DNA of 64,000 bases. It comes from Oribacterium sp. WCC10. Its GTDB lineage: Bacteria > Bacillota > Clostridia > Lachnospirales > Lachnospiraceae. Within the stretch, counting starts at the first letter, position 1, and each line of letters opens with the position of its first letter. Below, in pieces: positions 53,833 through 62,896 of the stretch. The stretch spans positions 124,001-188,000 of the forward strand of contig NZ_FOPH01000001.1 in assembly GCF_900113415.1 (NCBI RefSeq), in the 5' to 3' direction. The position numbers and the translations under genes are program-made. The notes below the pieces were generated by a model. It made no database searches and was not told where the DNA came from. It worked only from the letters and a program-made list of their open reading frames with translations.

Positions 53833-54546
53833 ATGAGCGTAATGCTGGATGTAAAAGATCTCAATGTATATTATGGCATGATTCATGCACTTAAGGGCGT
53901 TTCCTTCCATGTTGACAAGGGAGAGATCGTTACTCTTATCGGAGCCAATGGCGCCGGAAAAACCACCACGCTTCAGACCATCACAGGACTTATCCAGTCG
54001 AGATCCGGAAGTGTAGTGTATAACGGAAAGGATATCACCCATACTCCGGGACATCAGCTTGTGGCTGACGGACTTGCCCACGTTCCTGAGGGAAGAAGAG
54101 TTTTCGCCACACTTTCCGTATATCAGAATCTGATGCTGGGAGCATACACACGTAAGGATAAGGACGGCATCGAGGCTACACTTAAAACTGTTTATGAGCA
54201 TTTCCCGAGACTTCTTGAAAGAAAGAACCAGATGGCCGGAACATTATCTGGTGGCGAGCAGCAGATGCTTGCCATGGGAAGAGCCCTCATGAGCAATCCT
54301 GAGATGGTGGTTCTCGATGAACCTTCTATGGGACTTTCACCGATCTATGTTAATGAAATCTTCAATATCATTGAGAAGATACATGATTCGGGAGTTACGG
54401 TTCTTTTGGTTGAGCAGAATGCCAATAAGGCGCTGTCAATCGCTGATCGTGCATATGTTCTTGAGACCGGTAAGATAACCATTGAGGGTGCCGCTCAGGA
54501 TCTTGCCAACGATCCTAAGGTAAAGGCTGCATATCTGTCAGAGTAA
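53833..54546 (+). CDS. livF: Branched-chain amino acid ABC transporter ATPase LivF
   Basis: Second ATPase subunit, 237 residues. Walker A GANGAGKTT (about 36-44), signature LSGGEQQMLAMGRAL (about 137), Walker B VVLDEPSMGLSP, and LLVEQNANKAL in place of the usual switch histidine, as is normal for LivF. AAGGAGG precedes the ATG. It is the last gene of the cluster; the long hairpin region from 54590 follows. Confidence 0.96.
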   Translation: MSVMLDVKDLNVYYGMIHALKGVSFHVDKGEIVTLIGANGAGKTTTLQTITGLIQSRSGSVVYNGKDITHTPGHQLVADGLAHVPEGRRVFATLSVYQNLMLGAYTRKDKDGIEATLKTVYEHFPRLLERKNQMAGTLSGGEQQMLAMGRALMSNPEMVVLDEPSMGLSPIYVNEIFNIIEKIHDSGVTVLLVEQNANKALSIADRAYVLETGKITIEGAAQDLANDPKVKAAYLSE

Positions 54547-54589
54547 CGATGAACTGATTCGGGGCAATCAGGATTGGACGGATAAATAT

Positions 54590-54911
54590 CAGGGAAACGC
54601 TGATCAAAGCGTTTTCCTGGCCGGATTTTCGATGCGAAGCATAAATTCCCCCTTGAAAATCCGTGCCATTCGCTGGATTTATATTCGGGTGTCCGATATT
54701 CGGGCAGAAAAGCAGTGTTAACAGATGAATGCAAGTCTGAGTGCGAAGCAAATTATTTCCCATGAATCGTTAAATGTAAAAATATTATTCAAAAATAAAT
54801 ATAGAAGCATAGAATTCAAAAAAATCTATTGATATAATTAAAGCAGGAATCCTTGCAGATTCCTTTGAAGCGCTCAAAGACGCTTGGCGCCTTCGATTAA
54901 TATCGAAGGTA
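54590..54911 (+). repeat. Cluster of hairpins after livF
   Basis: CAGGGAAACGCT-GATCA-AAGCGTTTTCCTGG (54590-54620; a member of the GGGAAACGCTGA family), then CCGGATTTTC...GAAAATCCG (54619-54661), AGGAATC-CTTGCA-GATTCCT (54845-54865) and CCTTCGAT-TAAT-ATCGAAGG (54892-54911). None has a clear T run. The 592-base gap to the next gene also contains the repeat at 54982 and no supported gene. Confidence 0.55.
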
Positions 54912-54981
54912 GTTGTGCTGCTGAACACTCAAACTTGGGTCCTTTTGCTATGCAAAACGACTACATTATTCGTGTTCGGGC

Positions 54982-55047
54982 GGGTCATAAAGTCTCAAAT
55001 CAACGTGCAAGTACGTGATTTGGTGCTTTTGACCCTTGCGTCATCAT
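54982..55047 (+). repeat. Hairpin repeat, long-stem form (copy 6)
   Basis: GGGTCAtAAAG pairs with CTTTTGACCC, and inside that CAAATCAaCGT pairs with ACGTGATTTG. The tail TTGCGTCATCAT resembles the CTCACGTCATTAT tail of the short form. The same element occurs inverted at 5981-6049. Confidence 0.7.
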
Positions 55048-55138
55048 ATCAATAGATTTTTTTCTGTATTTGTACACCGGTACTGGGAGTGGATTTGTGG
55101 GGAAGTGTACCGGAGTCGTCTTTTCCGGGAGGTGAAGT

Positions 55139-56767
55139 ATGAAGCTTTATTTCATTGGTGCGAATCATGAAGTTACCGGATCGCTGCATTATCTTCATGC
55201 GGCAGGACTCAAGATACTTGTTGATTGCGGTATGGAGCAGGGGATGAATCATTATGAGAATGTTCCGCTTCCCATCAAGTATTCGGATGTCGATTACATT
55301 CTTTTGACCCATGCGCACATTGACCATTCGGGCATGATTCCCTATGCATACAAAAACGGTTTCAACGGAACTGTCGTTACTACCAAAGCTACCGAAGCCC
55401 TTGCCAATATCATGCTCAGAGACTCGGCACACATTCAGATGCAGGAGGTTGAATACAAAAACAGGAAAGGACGAAGAGCGGGTGTAAATGACGTCTTCCC
55501 GATCTACGATTTAAATGATGTTAACGGCGTTCTGGATCATTTTCAGGGCGTAGACTATAACCAGGTTGTGGAGCTTGGAGACGGTGTCAGAGTCAGATTT
55601 ATAGATGCCGGACATCTTCTTGGCTCGGCTTCCATTGAAGTGATGATCACCGAAAACGGCATCTCGAAGAAGCTGGTATTCTCCGGAGACATTGGAAATT
55701 CGGACAAACCACTCATCAGAGATCCTCAATATATACACGATGCCGACTATGTTATCATGGAGTCTACATACGGCGACAGGCTTCATGACAGAGATGTCGA
55801 TCATGTCAAGGATCTTGTGGAGATAACACAGCGGACACTGGACAGAGGCGGTAATGTGGTAATGCCGGCATTTGCAGTGGGAAGAACGCAGGAGCTCCTC
55901 TATCTGTTCAGACAGATAAAGGCCAATAAGCTTGTGACGGGGCACGGAGACTTTCCTGTTTACGTGGATAGCCCGCTTGCGGTTGAAGCGACTCATGTAT
56001 TCACCCAGAATCTTGCAGCGTGCTATGACGATGAGACGAAGGAACTTGTCATGAAGGGAATAAACCCTATTTCCTTCAAGGGACTGAATCTCTCGATCAC
56101 ATCGGAAGAATCAAAGATGATCAACTTTGACGATACGCCAAAGGTTATCATTTCCGCATCCGGAATGTGTGATGCCGGTCGAATCCGCCATCATATCAAA
56201 TACAATCTCTGGAGGCCGGAATCCACCATCGTTTTCGCCGGATATCAAAGCGAGGGAACATTGGGCAGGATACTTCTTGATGGCGCAAAGTATGTAAAGA
56301 TGTTTGGCGATGAGATAGCTGTAAGAGCCGAGATTGCCCGCATGCCTGCCATGTCATCACATGCGGATCAGGAAGGTCTTCTTAAATGGATATCTGCCTA
56401 CGATCTCAATAAGCCGGACAGAGTATTCCTGGTGCACGGTGACGATGGCTCTATGAAGGTATTTTCGGAACTTATAAATGAAAGGCTCGGATATACGGTG
56501 GAGTGCCCGTATTCGGGTTCGGTTTTCGACCTTGCATCGAATCAATGGGAGATCATCGGAGCTCCGGTGGAGGCTGTGAGAATTATAGAGTACTCATCAA
56601 GCGGTATCCCCGGCAGAAGAAAGTCCTCCGATGCCGCGTATGACAGGCTTATGTCTGCATACAATAAACTTCTTACTGCGGTGAAGGCGAACTACGGAGG
56701 CACCAACAAGGATCTCGCCAAGTTTACGGATCAGATGCTCAATCTGTATGACAAATGGATACGATAA
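55139..56767 (+). CDS. Beta-CASP metallo-beta-lactamase RNase
   Basis: A zinc-dependent nuclease of the beta-CASP group related to archaeal and eukaryotic CPSF factors rather than RNase J. 542 residues. The metal-binding motif is THAHIDHSGMIPY (about residues 58-70), with other ligands in DAGHLLGSAS and MESTYG. Beta-CASP motifs include PAFAVGRTQELLY, SASGMCDAGRI and MSSHADQEGLL, and VHGD lies near residue 430. GGGAGG precedes the ATG. An RNA-processing role is family inference; the substrate is unknown. A terminator follows, so it is probably monocistronic. Confidence 0.9.
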   Translation: MKLYFIGANHEVTGSLHYLHAAGLKILVDCGMEQGMNHYENVPLPIKYSDVDYILLTHAHIDHSGMIPYAYKNGFNGTVVTTKATEALANIMLRDSAHIQMQEVEYKNRKGRRAGVNDVFPIYDLNDVNGVLDHFQGVDYNQVVELGDGVRVRFIDAGHLLGSASIEVMITENGISKKLVFSGDIGNSDKPLIRDPQYIHDADYVIMESTYGDRLHDRDVDHVKDLVEITQRTLDRGGNVVMPAFAVGRTQELLYLFRQIKANKLVTGHGDFPVYVDSPLAVEATHVFTQNLAACYDDETKELVMKGINPISFKGLNLSITSEESKMINFDDTPKVIISASGMCDAGRIRHHIKYNLWRPESTIVFAGYQSEGTLGRILLDGAKYVKMFGDEIAVRAEIARMPAMSSHADQEGLLKWISAYDLNKPDRVFLVHGDDGSMKVFSELINERLGYTVECPYSGSVFDLASNQWEIIGAPVEAVRIIEYSSSGIPGRRKSSDAAYDRLMSAYNKLLTAVKANYGGTNKDLAKFTDQMLNLYDKWIR

Positions 56768-56786
56768 TCACGAACGTGTGAATGAG

Positions 56787-56815
56787 GAGCCACCCGGGAG
56801 GGTGGCTCTGATATT
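56787..56815 (+). terminator. Terminator after the beta-CASP gene
   Basis: GAGCCACCC-GGGA-GGGTGGCTC, then TGATATTTTG. The T tract is imperfect. Confidence 0.65.
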
Positions 56816-56870
56816 TTGTTCATAGACGGCAATGGAGCTCTGCTTAATACCGTGTTTAGCTATACAACCG

Positions 56871-56933
56871 CGCACGAATGTGTGCGTTGGCGCTAATCGG
56901 TGAGTGGCAAATACTTTTGACACTCACGTCTTA
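56871..56933 (+). repeat. Double-hairpin repeat (copy 7)
   Basis: CGCAC-GAATGT-GTGCG, then TTGGCGCTAATCG, then GTGAGTG (56900-56906) with CACTCAC (56921-56927) and CGTCTTAAT. Same order and linker as copy 5 at 12359. It is in the 405-base gap after the beta-CASP gene. Confidence 0.75.
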
Positions 56934-57032
56934 ATATCTGTTGTGAAAAATGTCGGAAATATGTCATAATAGTTGCCGATGAAATGATTTTCATTTACTA
57001 ATCAATGTATCTGTATATCCAACAGTATGGTA

Positions 57033-57067
57033 AGAAAATGTGGGCCGGCGCCCGCCCTGCATTTTCT
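57033..57067 (+). repeat. GC-rich hairpin centred on GGCGCC
   Basis: AGAAAATGtGGGCcGGCGCC and its near mirror GGCGCCcGCCCtgCATTTTCT form a 35-base imperfect palindrome in otherwise AT-rich DNA, about 105 bp before the next gene. There is no T run. Confidence 0.6.
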
Positions 57068-57172
57068 GTAATAGAGATGACTTAACGAAAGCAAAACTTT
57101 CAATAGATCAACACTTTTACCATAGATGTAAGGATTGTTAAGGACACGGGATTATGCTTCGGAAGGGGACGT

Positions 57173-57739
57173 ATGCGAAGAGTTTCGAATAGAATGTTAT
57201 GGGAGATAATGGTGCTGATGCTTGTGTGTACCATCATAACCCTTGGGGTAAAGATAATTCTGAAAAACAAACTTGCGACTTACGAAGCGGCTGCCATGAC
57301 TGCTGCCCGGCCTCAGGAAACGGAAGAACAGCTCATCATTGCTTCCGAGATAGAGGAAACAGGAGAAAATGCCGTGGATCTTCTGAAGAAATACAATGAT
57401 CATTTTGAAGAGATGGACATGTTGTATGACCAGACCTCCGGCATGGAACAGGATGAAGCCCACGTTGATGCATACAAGAAAATTGCCGGCCTCTGGGACA
57501 GGGAACTTAAGTCACTTGGAGATGACATTTCCCGTGGAATGATGGAAAATGAGAAGAAGATGTACTTTGATTCGGAAAATACATTCCTTGTTTCGAGAAA
57601 TCACGAGTGTATGAAGGCTGTGGGGCATGATAAGGTAAGTGTCATAGAAAAGATTGATTATCTGGACAGGTACATTAAGCTCACAAGAGAGCATTGCATG
57701 GACCTTGTTAAAGATTATTCATCCTATCTTGCAAGTTAA
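57173..57739 (+). CDS. Membrane-anchored helical protein of unknown function
   Basis: 188 residues, no family recognised. One hydrophobic segment (about residues 9-30, MLWEIMVLMLVCTIITLGVK) follows a basic N-terminus, so the rest (about 31-188) is probably outside the cell. That part is acidic and almost entirely helical in character, with stretches such as EEQLIIASEIEETGENAVDL and LDRYIKLTREHC. GGAAGGGG precedes the ATG. alaS lies 90 bp downstream, but shared function is not implied. Confidence 0.7.
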   Translation: MRRVSNRMLWEIMVLMLVCTIITLGVKIILKNKLATYEAAAMTAARPQETEEQLIIASEIEETGENAVDLLKKYNDHFEEMDMLYDQTSGMEQDEAHVDAYKKIAGLWDRELKSLGDDISRGMMENEKKMYFDSENTFLVSRNHECMKAVGHDKVSVIEKIDYLDRYIKLTREHCMDLVKDYSSYLAS

Positions 57740-57829
57740 AATACCCTGTGATATATTTTACAAGTTAATGTCTATTTATTATTAGCCATAAATGGCCAGA
57801 ATGTTTTAGAAAAACGAGGAGATATTATA

Positions 57830-60535
57830 ATGCAGTACAGAGGCGTAAATGAATTACGTGAACTGTTCCTTAACTTCTTTGAGGAGAAAGGATGCTTACG
57901 CTTAAACAGTTTCTCACTGGTTCCACATAATGACAATTCATTGCTTATCATCAATTCCGGTATGGCACCTATGAAGCCATGGTTCACCGGACAGGAGATA
58001 CCGCCTAGACGCAGAGTTACCACATGTCAGAAGTGTATCCGTACCGGTGATCTTGAAAATGTAGGTAAGACAGCACGTCACGGTACATATTTCGAGATGC
58101 TTGGAAACTTCTCTTTCGGAGACTACTTCAAGAAAGAAGCTATTCCATGGGCATGGGAGTTCCTTACAGAACGTGTGGGACTTGATCCGGAGAGGCTTTA
58201 TCCGTCAGTTTATGTTGACGATGAAGAAGCCTACAACATCTGGCTCAACGATATGCATATTCCTGCAGAACGTATATATAAGTTCGGCAAAGAAGATAAC
58301 TTCTGGGAGCATGGTTCAGGCCCTTGCGGTCCATGTTCGGAGATCTACTATGATCGTGGAGAGAAGTACGGCAACGGTCCTGAGGATGTGATGGGAGGAG
58401 AAGGCGATCGTTTCATGGAAGTATGGAACATTGTTTTCAGCCAGTTCAACAACGATGGCGAGAATCATTACACAGATCTTGTACAGAAGAACATAGATAC
58501 AGGTATGGGCCTTGAGAGACTTGCTGTAGCTGTTCAGGATGTGGCATCTATCTTCGATGTAGATACACTTAAGAGTCTTAGAGACCTTATCTGTGAGATC
58601 GCTGGCGGAATAGAGTATGACAAGCCTGAGACACATGAGTCTGACGTATCTGTACGTATCATCACAGATCACTCACGATCAATGACATTTATGATCTCAG
58701 ACGGTATCATGCCTTCAAACAACGGAAGAGGCTATGTACTTCGTCGTATCATCCGTCGTGCAGTTCGTCACGGAAGAAAGCTTGGTATCAAGGGTTCATT
58801 CCTTCCTACACTTGTTGAGAGGGTTATCGAGACTTCAAAGGATGGTTATCCTGAGCTTGATGAGAAGAAGGATTTCATTCTTAGCGTAGTCAAGGCTGAG
58901 GAAGAGAAGTTCGAGAAGACTTATGAGCAGGGCATGGAGATCCTTGAAGAGATGGAAGCAGCACTTGCCGCATCAGGCGAGAAGGTGCTTTCAGGCGAGG
59001 ATGCATTCAAGCTTTATGATACATACGGATTCCCTGTTGACAACACAAAGGAGATCCTTGAAGAGAAGGGCTTCACAGTAGATGAAGAGGGCTTCAAGGC
59101 TGCCATGGAGAAGCAGAAGAAGCAGGGACGTAAGGACAGACTTGAGTCCGGAAAGATGTCTGAGTACAGCGGACACGCTGCAACAGTTTATGACGAGCTT
59201 GATCCTGAGATCAGCTGTTCATTCGATGGATATGATAAGCTTGAGATGGAGAGCAAAATTGTATCCATGGTATCTCTCGGTGAAGAGGAAGCTGTTGTTG
59301 AGGCTCTTTCGGACGGTGAAGAGGGTGCCATCATTACTGAGGCTACACCATTCTACGGAACCATGGGCGGTCAGGTAGGAGACACAGGTGTTATCGTTCT
59401 CGGCGAGGATTCTCAGGATGAGGCTGCAAAGCTCGGAAATGGTGCTGCTGTATTTGAAGTTAAGAAGACAGAACATATCGGAGGCAATAAGATCGCACAT
59501 ATCGGTGTGATGAAAAACGGTATGATCAAGCTTAACGATACAGTTACTCTTAAGGTTGACGCTGCAAATCGTATGGATACCTCAAGAAACCACTCTGCTA
59601 CACACCTTCTTCAGAAGGCACTCCGTGAAGTTCTCGGAACTCACGTAGAACAGGCAGGTTCATTCCAGGATGCAGGCAGAACCAGATTTGACTTCTCACA
59701 CTTCCAGGCTATGACTAAGGAAGAACTCAAGAAAGTTGAGGATATTGTTAATGAGAAGATCCGTGAAGGTCTTTTGGTAAGAACAGATGTCATGACTCTC
59801 GAAGAGGCTAAGAAGTCAGGCGCTATGGCACTTTTCGGTGAGAAGTACGGTGCAGAGGTCAGAGTTGTACGTATGGGTGACTTCTCTGTAGAGCTTTGTG
59901 GTGGTACTCACGTTGAGAATACACTTCAGATCGGTCAGTTCAAGATCGTAAGCGAGTCCGGAGTTGCTGCCGGTGTAAGACGTATCGAGGCTCTTACAGG
60001 CGAGAATGTACGTAAGTACTATGAGAACCTTGAAAAGGAAATCAATGCTGCAGCCGAGCTCGTTAAGGCTACACCTGCAACTCTTGCGGAGCACATCAAG
60101 TCACTTCAGAAGGAACTCAAGGACCTTAAGAGTGAGAACGAAGCTCTCAAGAGCAAGGAGGCAAAGAACGCACTTGGCAATGTTATGGACAATGTAACAG
60201 AAGTCAACGGGGTGAAGTTCCTTGCAGCACATGTTGCGGGAGTTGATATGAACGAGCTTCGTAACCTTGGTGATGATCTCAAGGCCAAGCTTCAGGAAGG
60301 CGTAGTGCTTCTTATCTCTGACAAGGACGGCAAGGTATCCATGGTTGCCATGGCTACAGATGCAGCTGTAAAGGCAGGCGCACATGCCGGTAACCTCATC
60401 AAGGCAGTGGCTCCTATCGTAGGCGGCGGCGGTGGAGGACGTCCTAACATGGCTCAGGCCGGTGGTAAGGATGCTTCCAGAATCGATGAGGCTGTAGAGA
60501 AAGCTCAGGAAGTTATCAAAGAGCAGATTAAATGA
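57830..60535 (+). CDS. alaS: Alanyl-tRNA synthetase
   Basis: Class II synthetase charging tRNA-Ala. 901 residues. The aminoacylation core (about 1-460) includes GMAPMKPWFTG, CQKCIRTGDLENVG and GTYFEMLGNFSFGDYFK. The editing domain has HxxxH in SATHLLQKAL and the CGGTHV zinc ligands (about residue 685). The C-terminal part has a coiled coil and ends in the C-Ala domain with VGGGGGGRPNMAQAGG. GAGGAG precedes the ATG. All domains are intact, so editing of serine and glycine is expected. Confidence 0.98.
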   Translation: MQYRGVNELRELFLNFFEEKGCLRLNSFSLVPHNDNSLLIINSGMAPMKPWFTGQEIPPRRRVTTCQKCIRTGDLENVGKTARHGTYFEMLGNFSFGDYFKKEAIPWAWEFLTERVGLDPERLYPSVYVDDEEAYNIWLNDMHIPAERIYKFGKEDNFWEHGSGPCGPCSEIYYDRGEKYGNGPEDVMGGEGDRFMEVWNIVFSQFNNDGENHYTDLVQKNIDTGMGLERLAVAVQDVASIFDVDTLKSLRDLICEIAGGIEYDKPETHESDVSVRIITDHSRSMTFMISDGIMPSNNGRGYVLRRIIRRAVRHGRKLGIKGSFLPTLVERVIETSKDGYPELDEKKDFILSVVKAEEEKFEKTYEQGMEILEEMEAALAASGEKVLSGEDAFKLYDTYGFPVDNTKEILEEKGFTVDEEGFKAAMEKQKKQGRKDRLESGKMSEYSGHAATVYDELDPEISCSFDGYDKLEMESKIVSMVSLGEEEAVVEALSDGEEGAIITEATPFYGTMGGQVGDTGVIVLGEDSQDEAAKLGNGAAVFEVKKTEHIGGNKIAHIGVMKNGMIKLNDTVTLKVDAANRMDTSRNHSATHLLQKALREVLGTHVEQAGSFQDAGRTRFDFSHFQAMTKEELKKVEDIVNEKIREGLLVRTDVMTLEEAKKSGAMALFGEKYGAEVRVVRMGDFSVELCGGTHVENTLQIGQFKIVSESGVAAGVRRIEALTGENVRKYYENLEKEINAAAELVKATPATLAEHIKSLQKELKDLKSENEALKSKEAKNALGNVMDNVTEVNGVKFLAAHVAGVDMNELRNLGDDLKAKLQEGVVLLISDKDGKVSMVAMATDAAVKAGAHAGNLIKAVAPIVGGGGGGRPNMAQAGGKDASRIDEAVEKAQEVIKEQIK

Positions 60536-60729
60536 TGTGATTTTATGAAGCAGTCAACCATGTGTATGCAGGCCGGGGATGCAGTGGCACATTGCGCAAA
60601 GCATTCCGGCAGCGGCCTTGTTATGCACTTGTTGAAAATAGATATTGAAATCTTTAAAGGTTTCAAGGTATAATACATAATGCTGACCAACATTTTGACA
60701 GGAAACATAAATTTGATAAAGGTTTATGC

Positions 60730-60757
60730 TTGACGAATGTGAATCATGTGTTATAAT
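60730..60757 (+). promoter_or_regulatory. rpsU promoter
   Basis: TTGACG, 16-bp spacer, TATAAT. The inferred leader is about 35 bases and contains GGGAGG. Confidence 0.8.
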
Positions 60758-60797
60758 TATTCAGAGTTTGTACCCGAAGGGAGGTTTGGGTTTCAGC

Positions 60798-60974
60798 ATG
60801 TCAAATGTTATCGTAAAAGAGAACGAGTCTCTTGACAGCGCTTTACGTAGATTCAAGAGAAACTGCGCTAAGGCTGGCATTCAGCAGGAGATTCGCAAGA
60901 GAGAGCATTACGAGAAGCCATCTGTAAGACGTAAGAAGAAGTCTGAGGCGGCTAGAAAGCGTAAGTTCAACTAA
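60798..60974 (+). CDS. rpsU: 30S ribosomal protein S21
   Basis: Small-subunit protein of 58 residues beginning [20 protein letters not shown] at ATG 60798; the longer frame from 60726 starts within the promoter and is rejected. GGGAGG lies 13 bp upstream, rather far. The C-terminus is strongly basic ([16 protein letters not shown]). It is expressed from its own promoter and ends in a strong terminator. Confidence 0.96.
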   Translation: MSNVIVKENESLDSALRRFKRNCAKAGIQQEIRKREHYEKPSVRRKKKSEAARKRKFN

Positions 60975-60994
60975 TCGTAAATATATGATTATGT

Positions 60995-61026
60995 AGCCCT
61001 GATTCAGAGATGATTCAGGGCTTTTT
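60995..61026 (+). terminator. rpsU terminator
   Basis: AGCCCTGATTCA-GAGA-TGATTCAGGGCT followed by TTTTC. Confidence 0.92.
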
Positions 61027-61233
61027 CTCGTATTAGAGATATTTCGCAACATTGTAGCATCTGTTTGACTTGCAGATTTATCTTTTTACCGTAGCATAGT
61101 GTAGACATTATGCAGAAACGGTATAATTCCGCATATGAGCAAAAGTATCGGGAAGGTATCCCGTTTGTCCGGTACAGGAGTTACATGTGGATGCAAAGGA
61201 CTAAAACAAAAATATTACTGGAGGAAGCGTTTC

Positions 61234-62277
61234 TTGGCAATTGTAGAGTCAATTATGGATATCCCTATGGAGCACGAAATGAACGTGCTCGGACAGTTGG
61301 ACTTTAATATAAAAAAGATAGAAAGAGCCTTTGATGTGACCATCATCGACAGAAACGGTGTATTGAAGATCATCGGAGAAGAGGTAGCTGCCGAGAAAGC
61401 GAAGGAAGTTATCAAGAAGCTTTTGCAGCTTAGCCAGCGTGGAAACACCATCACCGAGCAGAATGTGGATTATGCCATTTCTCTCAGTTTTTCCGAGAAG
61501 ATCAAAGGCAATCAGATGATTGAGATCGATAAGGATATACTGGCAAGAACCGTCCTCGGTAAGCCGGTAAAGCCCAAGACCATCGGACAGAAGGATTATG
61601 TTGATGCTATCAGAAACAACATGATCACCTTCGGAATCGGACCTGCAGGTACCGGAAAGACTTACCTCGGTATGGCTATGGCTATCACAGCTTTCCGTCA
61701 GCAGGAGGTGCAGCGCATCATCCTCACAAGACCTGCCATTGAGGCCGGAGAGAAGCTTGGTTTCCTGCCCGGCGATCTTCAGTCAAAGGTGGATCCGTAT
61801 ATGAGACCGGTTTACGATGCGCTTTATTCCATCATGGGGGCTGAGCAGTATCAGTCCAATTCGGAGAAGGGGCTGATCGAGGTTGCGCCTCTTGCCTATA
61901 TGAGAGGACGTACTTTGGACAATGCCTACATCATTCTTGATGAGGCGCAGAATACAACACCGGCTCAGATGAAGATGTTCCTTACACGTATCGGTTTCGG
62001 TTCAAAGGTTATCATCACCGGAGACCTGACACAGAAGGATCTTGAAGAAGGAAAGAAGTCAGGACTTGAGGATGCCATGAGAGTTCTCAAGGGAGTTGAA
62101 GGAATCGAGTTTGTTGAGCTTACCAGTGCAGATGTTGTGAGACATCCGCTTGTACAGCGCATCGTCAATGCCTACGAGAAGGATGAGGAGAAACGCGCAA
62201 AGAGAGCAAGGCAAAGAGAAACGTCCGAGAAAGACTTTGGTGAGCAGAGGAATGAAACCCGCCATAGAAGAGGATGA
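61234..62277 (+). CDS. phoH: PhoH-like ATPase, TTG start
   Basis: PhoH-family P-loop ATPase associated with RNA metabolism alongside YbeY. The TTG at 61234 is preferred: GGAGG lies 9 bp upstream, and the protein then starts LAIVESIMDIPMEHEMNVLG, as in relatives. The frame is open back to 61135, but those residues are not family-like. 347 residues: an N-terminal KH-like part, Walker A GPAGTGKTYLG (about residue 136), and Walker B YIILDEAQNT (about 234). The gene for the HD-domain protein PgpH, which often separates phoH and ybeY in Firmicutes, is missing here. Confidence 0.93.
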   Translation: MAIVESIMDIPMEHEMNVLGQLDFNIKKIERAFDVTIIDRNGVLKIIGEEVAAEKAKEVIKKLLQLSQRGNTITEQNVDYAISLSFSEKIKGNQMIEIDKDILARTVLGKPVKPKTIGQKDYVDAIRNNMITFGIGPAGTGKTYLGMAMAITAFRQQEVQRIILTRPAIEAGEKLGFLPGDLQSKVDPYMRPVYDALYSIMGAEQYQSNSEKGLIEVAPLAYMRGRTLDNAYIILDEAQNTTPAQMKMFLTRIGFGSKVIITGDLTQKDLEEGKKSGLEDAMRVLKGVEGIEFVELTSADVVRHPLVQRIVNAYEKDEEKRAKRARQRETSEKDFGEQRNETRHRRG

Positions 62278-62398
62278 TTTCTGTTTTCTGGCAGGAATAT
62301 AACTCTCGATGATCAGGTATGCTGACCGGGGATTAAGCCGGATGGACTCGTGATGATGCAGAAGATAAAACATTTTACTGTTATACAGGAGTTTTAAA

Positions 62399-62896
62399 AT
62401 GACAGTTAATATAGATTTTGAAGTTGAAAAAAAACTGGACCTTCAGTTTGAAGATATAATCAAAGAAATCATAGCGGCGGCCATAGACTATGAGAAGTGC
62501 CCTTATGATTGTGAAGTGAGTGTGGTTATCACTGATGATGACGGCATTCACGAACTTAACAGGGAGACCAGAGGTATAGACGCCCCTACGGATGTGCTTT
62601 CATATCCTATGGTTGACTGGGAGAACCCGGCGGATTTTGACAGGATTGACGAGGAGAATTCTGATATATTCAACCCGGATACAGGGGAACTGCTTCTCGG
62701 AGATATAGTTCTCAATCAGAATCGTATCGAGTCTCAGGCTGCGGAGTACGGTCATACGGAGAGACGTGAGCTGGCTTTCCTTGTGGCTCACAGCATGCTT
62801 CATCTCTTTGGTTACGACCACATGGTTGATGATGAGCGCATAGAGATGGAGAGAAGACAGAAAGAAATATTGGAAGGAAAGGGCTATTTCAGATGA
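62399..62896 (+). CDS. ybeY: Endoribonuclease YbeY (rRNA maturation factor)
   Basis: Metallo-endoribonuclease that takes part in 16S rRNA 3' processing and ribosome quality control. 165 residues with the zinc motif HSMLHLFGYDH (about residues 131-141) and the conserved RGIDAPTDVLSYPM near residue 60. CAGGAG precedes the ATG. It follows phoH by 121 bp and its stop overlaps the start of the flippase gene (ATGA), so these are translationally coupled. Confidence 0.96.
   Translation: MTVNIDFEVEKKLDLQFEDIIKEIIAAAIDYEKCPYDCEVSVVITDDDGIHELNRETRGIDAPTDVLSYPMVDWENPADFDRIDEENSDIFNPDTGELLLGDIVLNQNRIESQAAEYGHTERRELAFLVAHSMLHLFGYDHMVDDERIEMERRQKEILEGKGYFR

Noticed and set aside
61110-61307. 65-codon frame overlapping the phoH start
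   Set aside because: It overlaps phoH in another frame and has no recognisable product.
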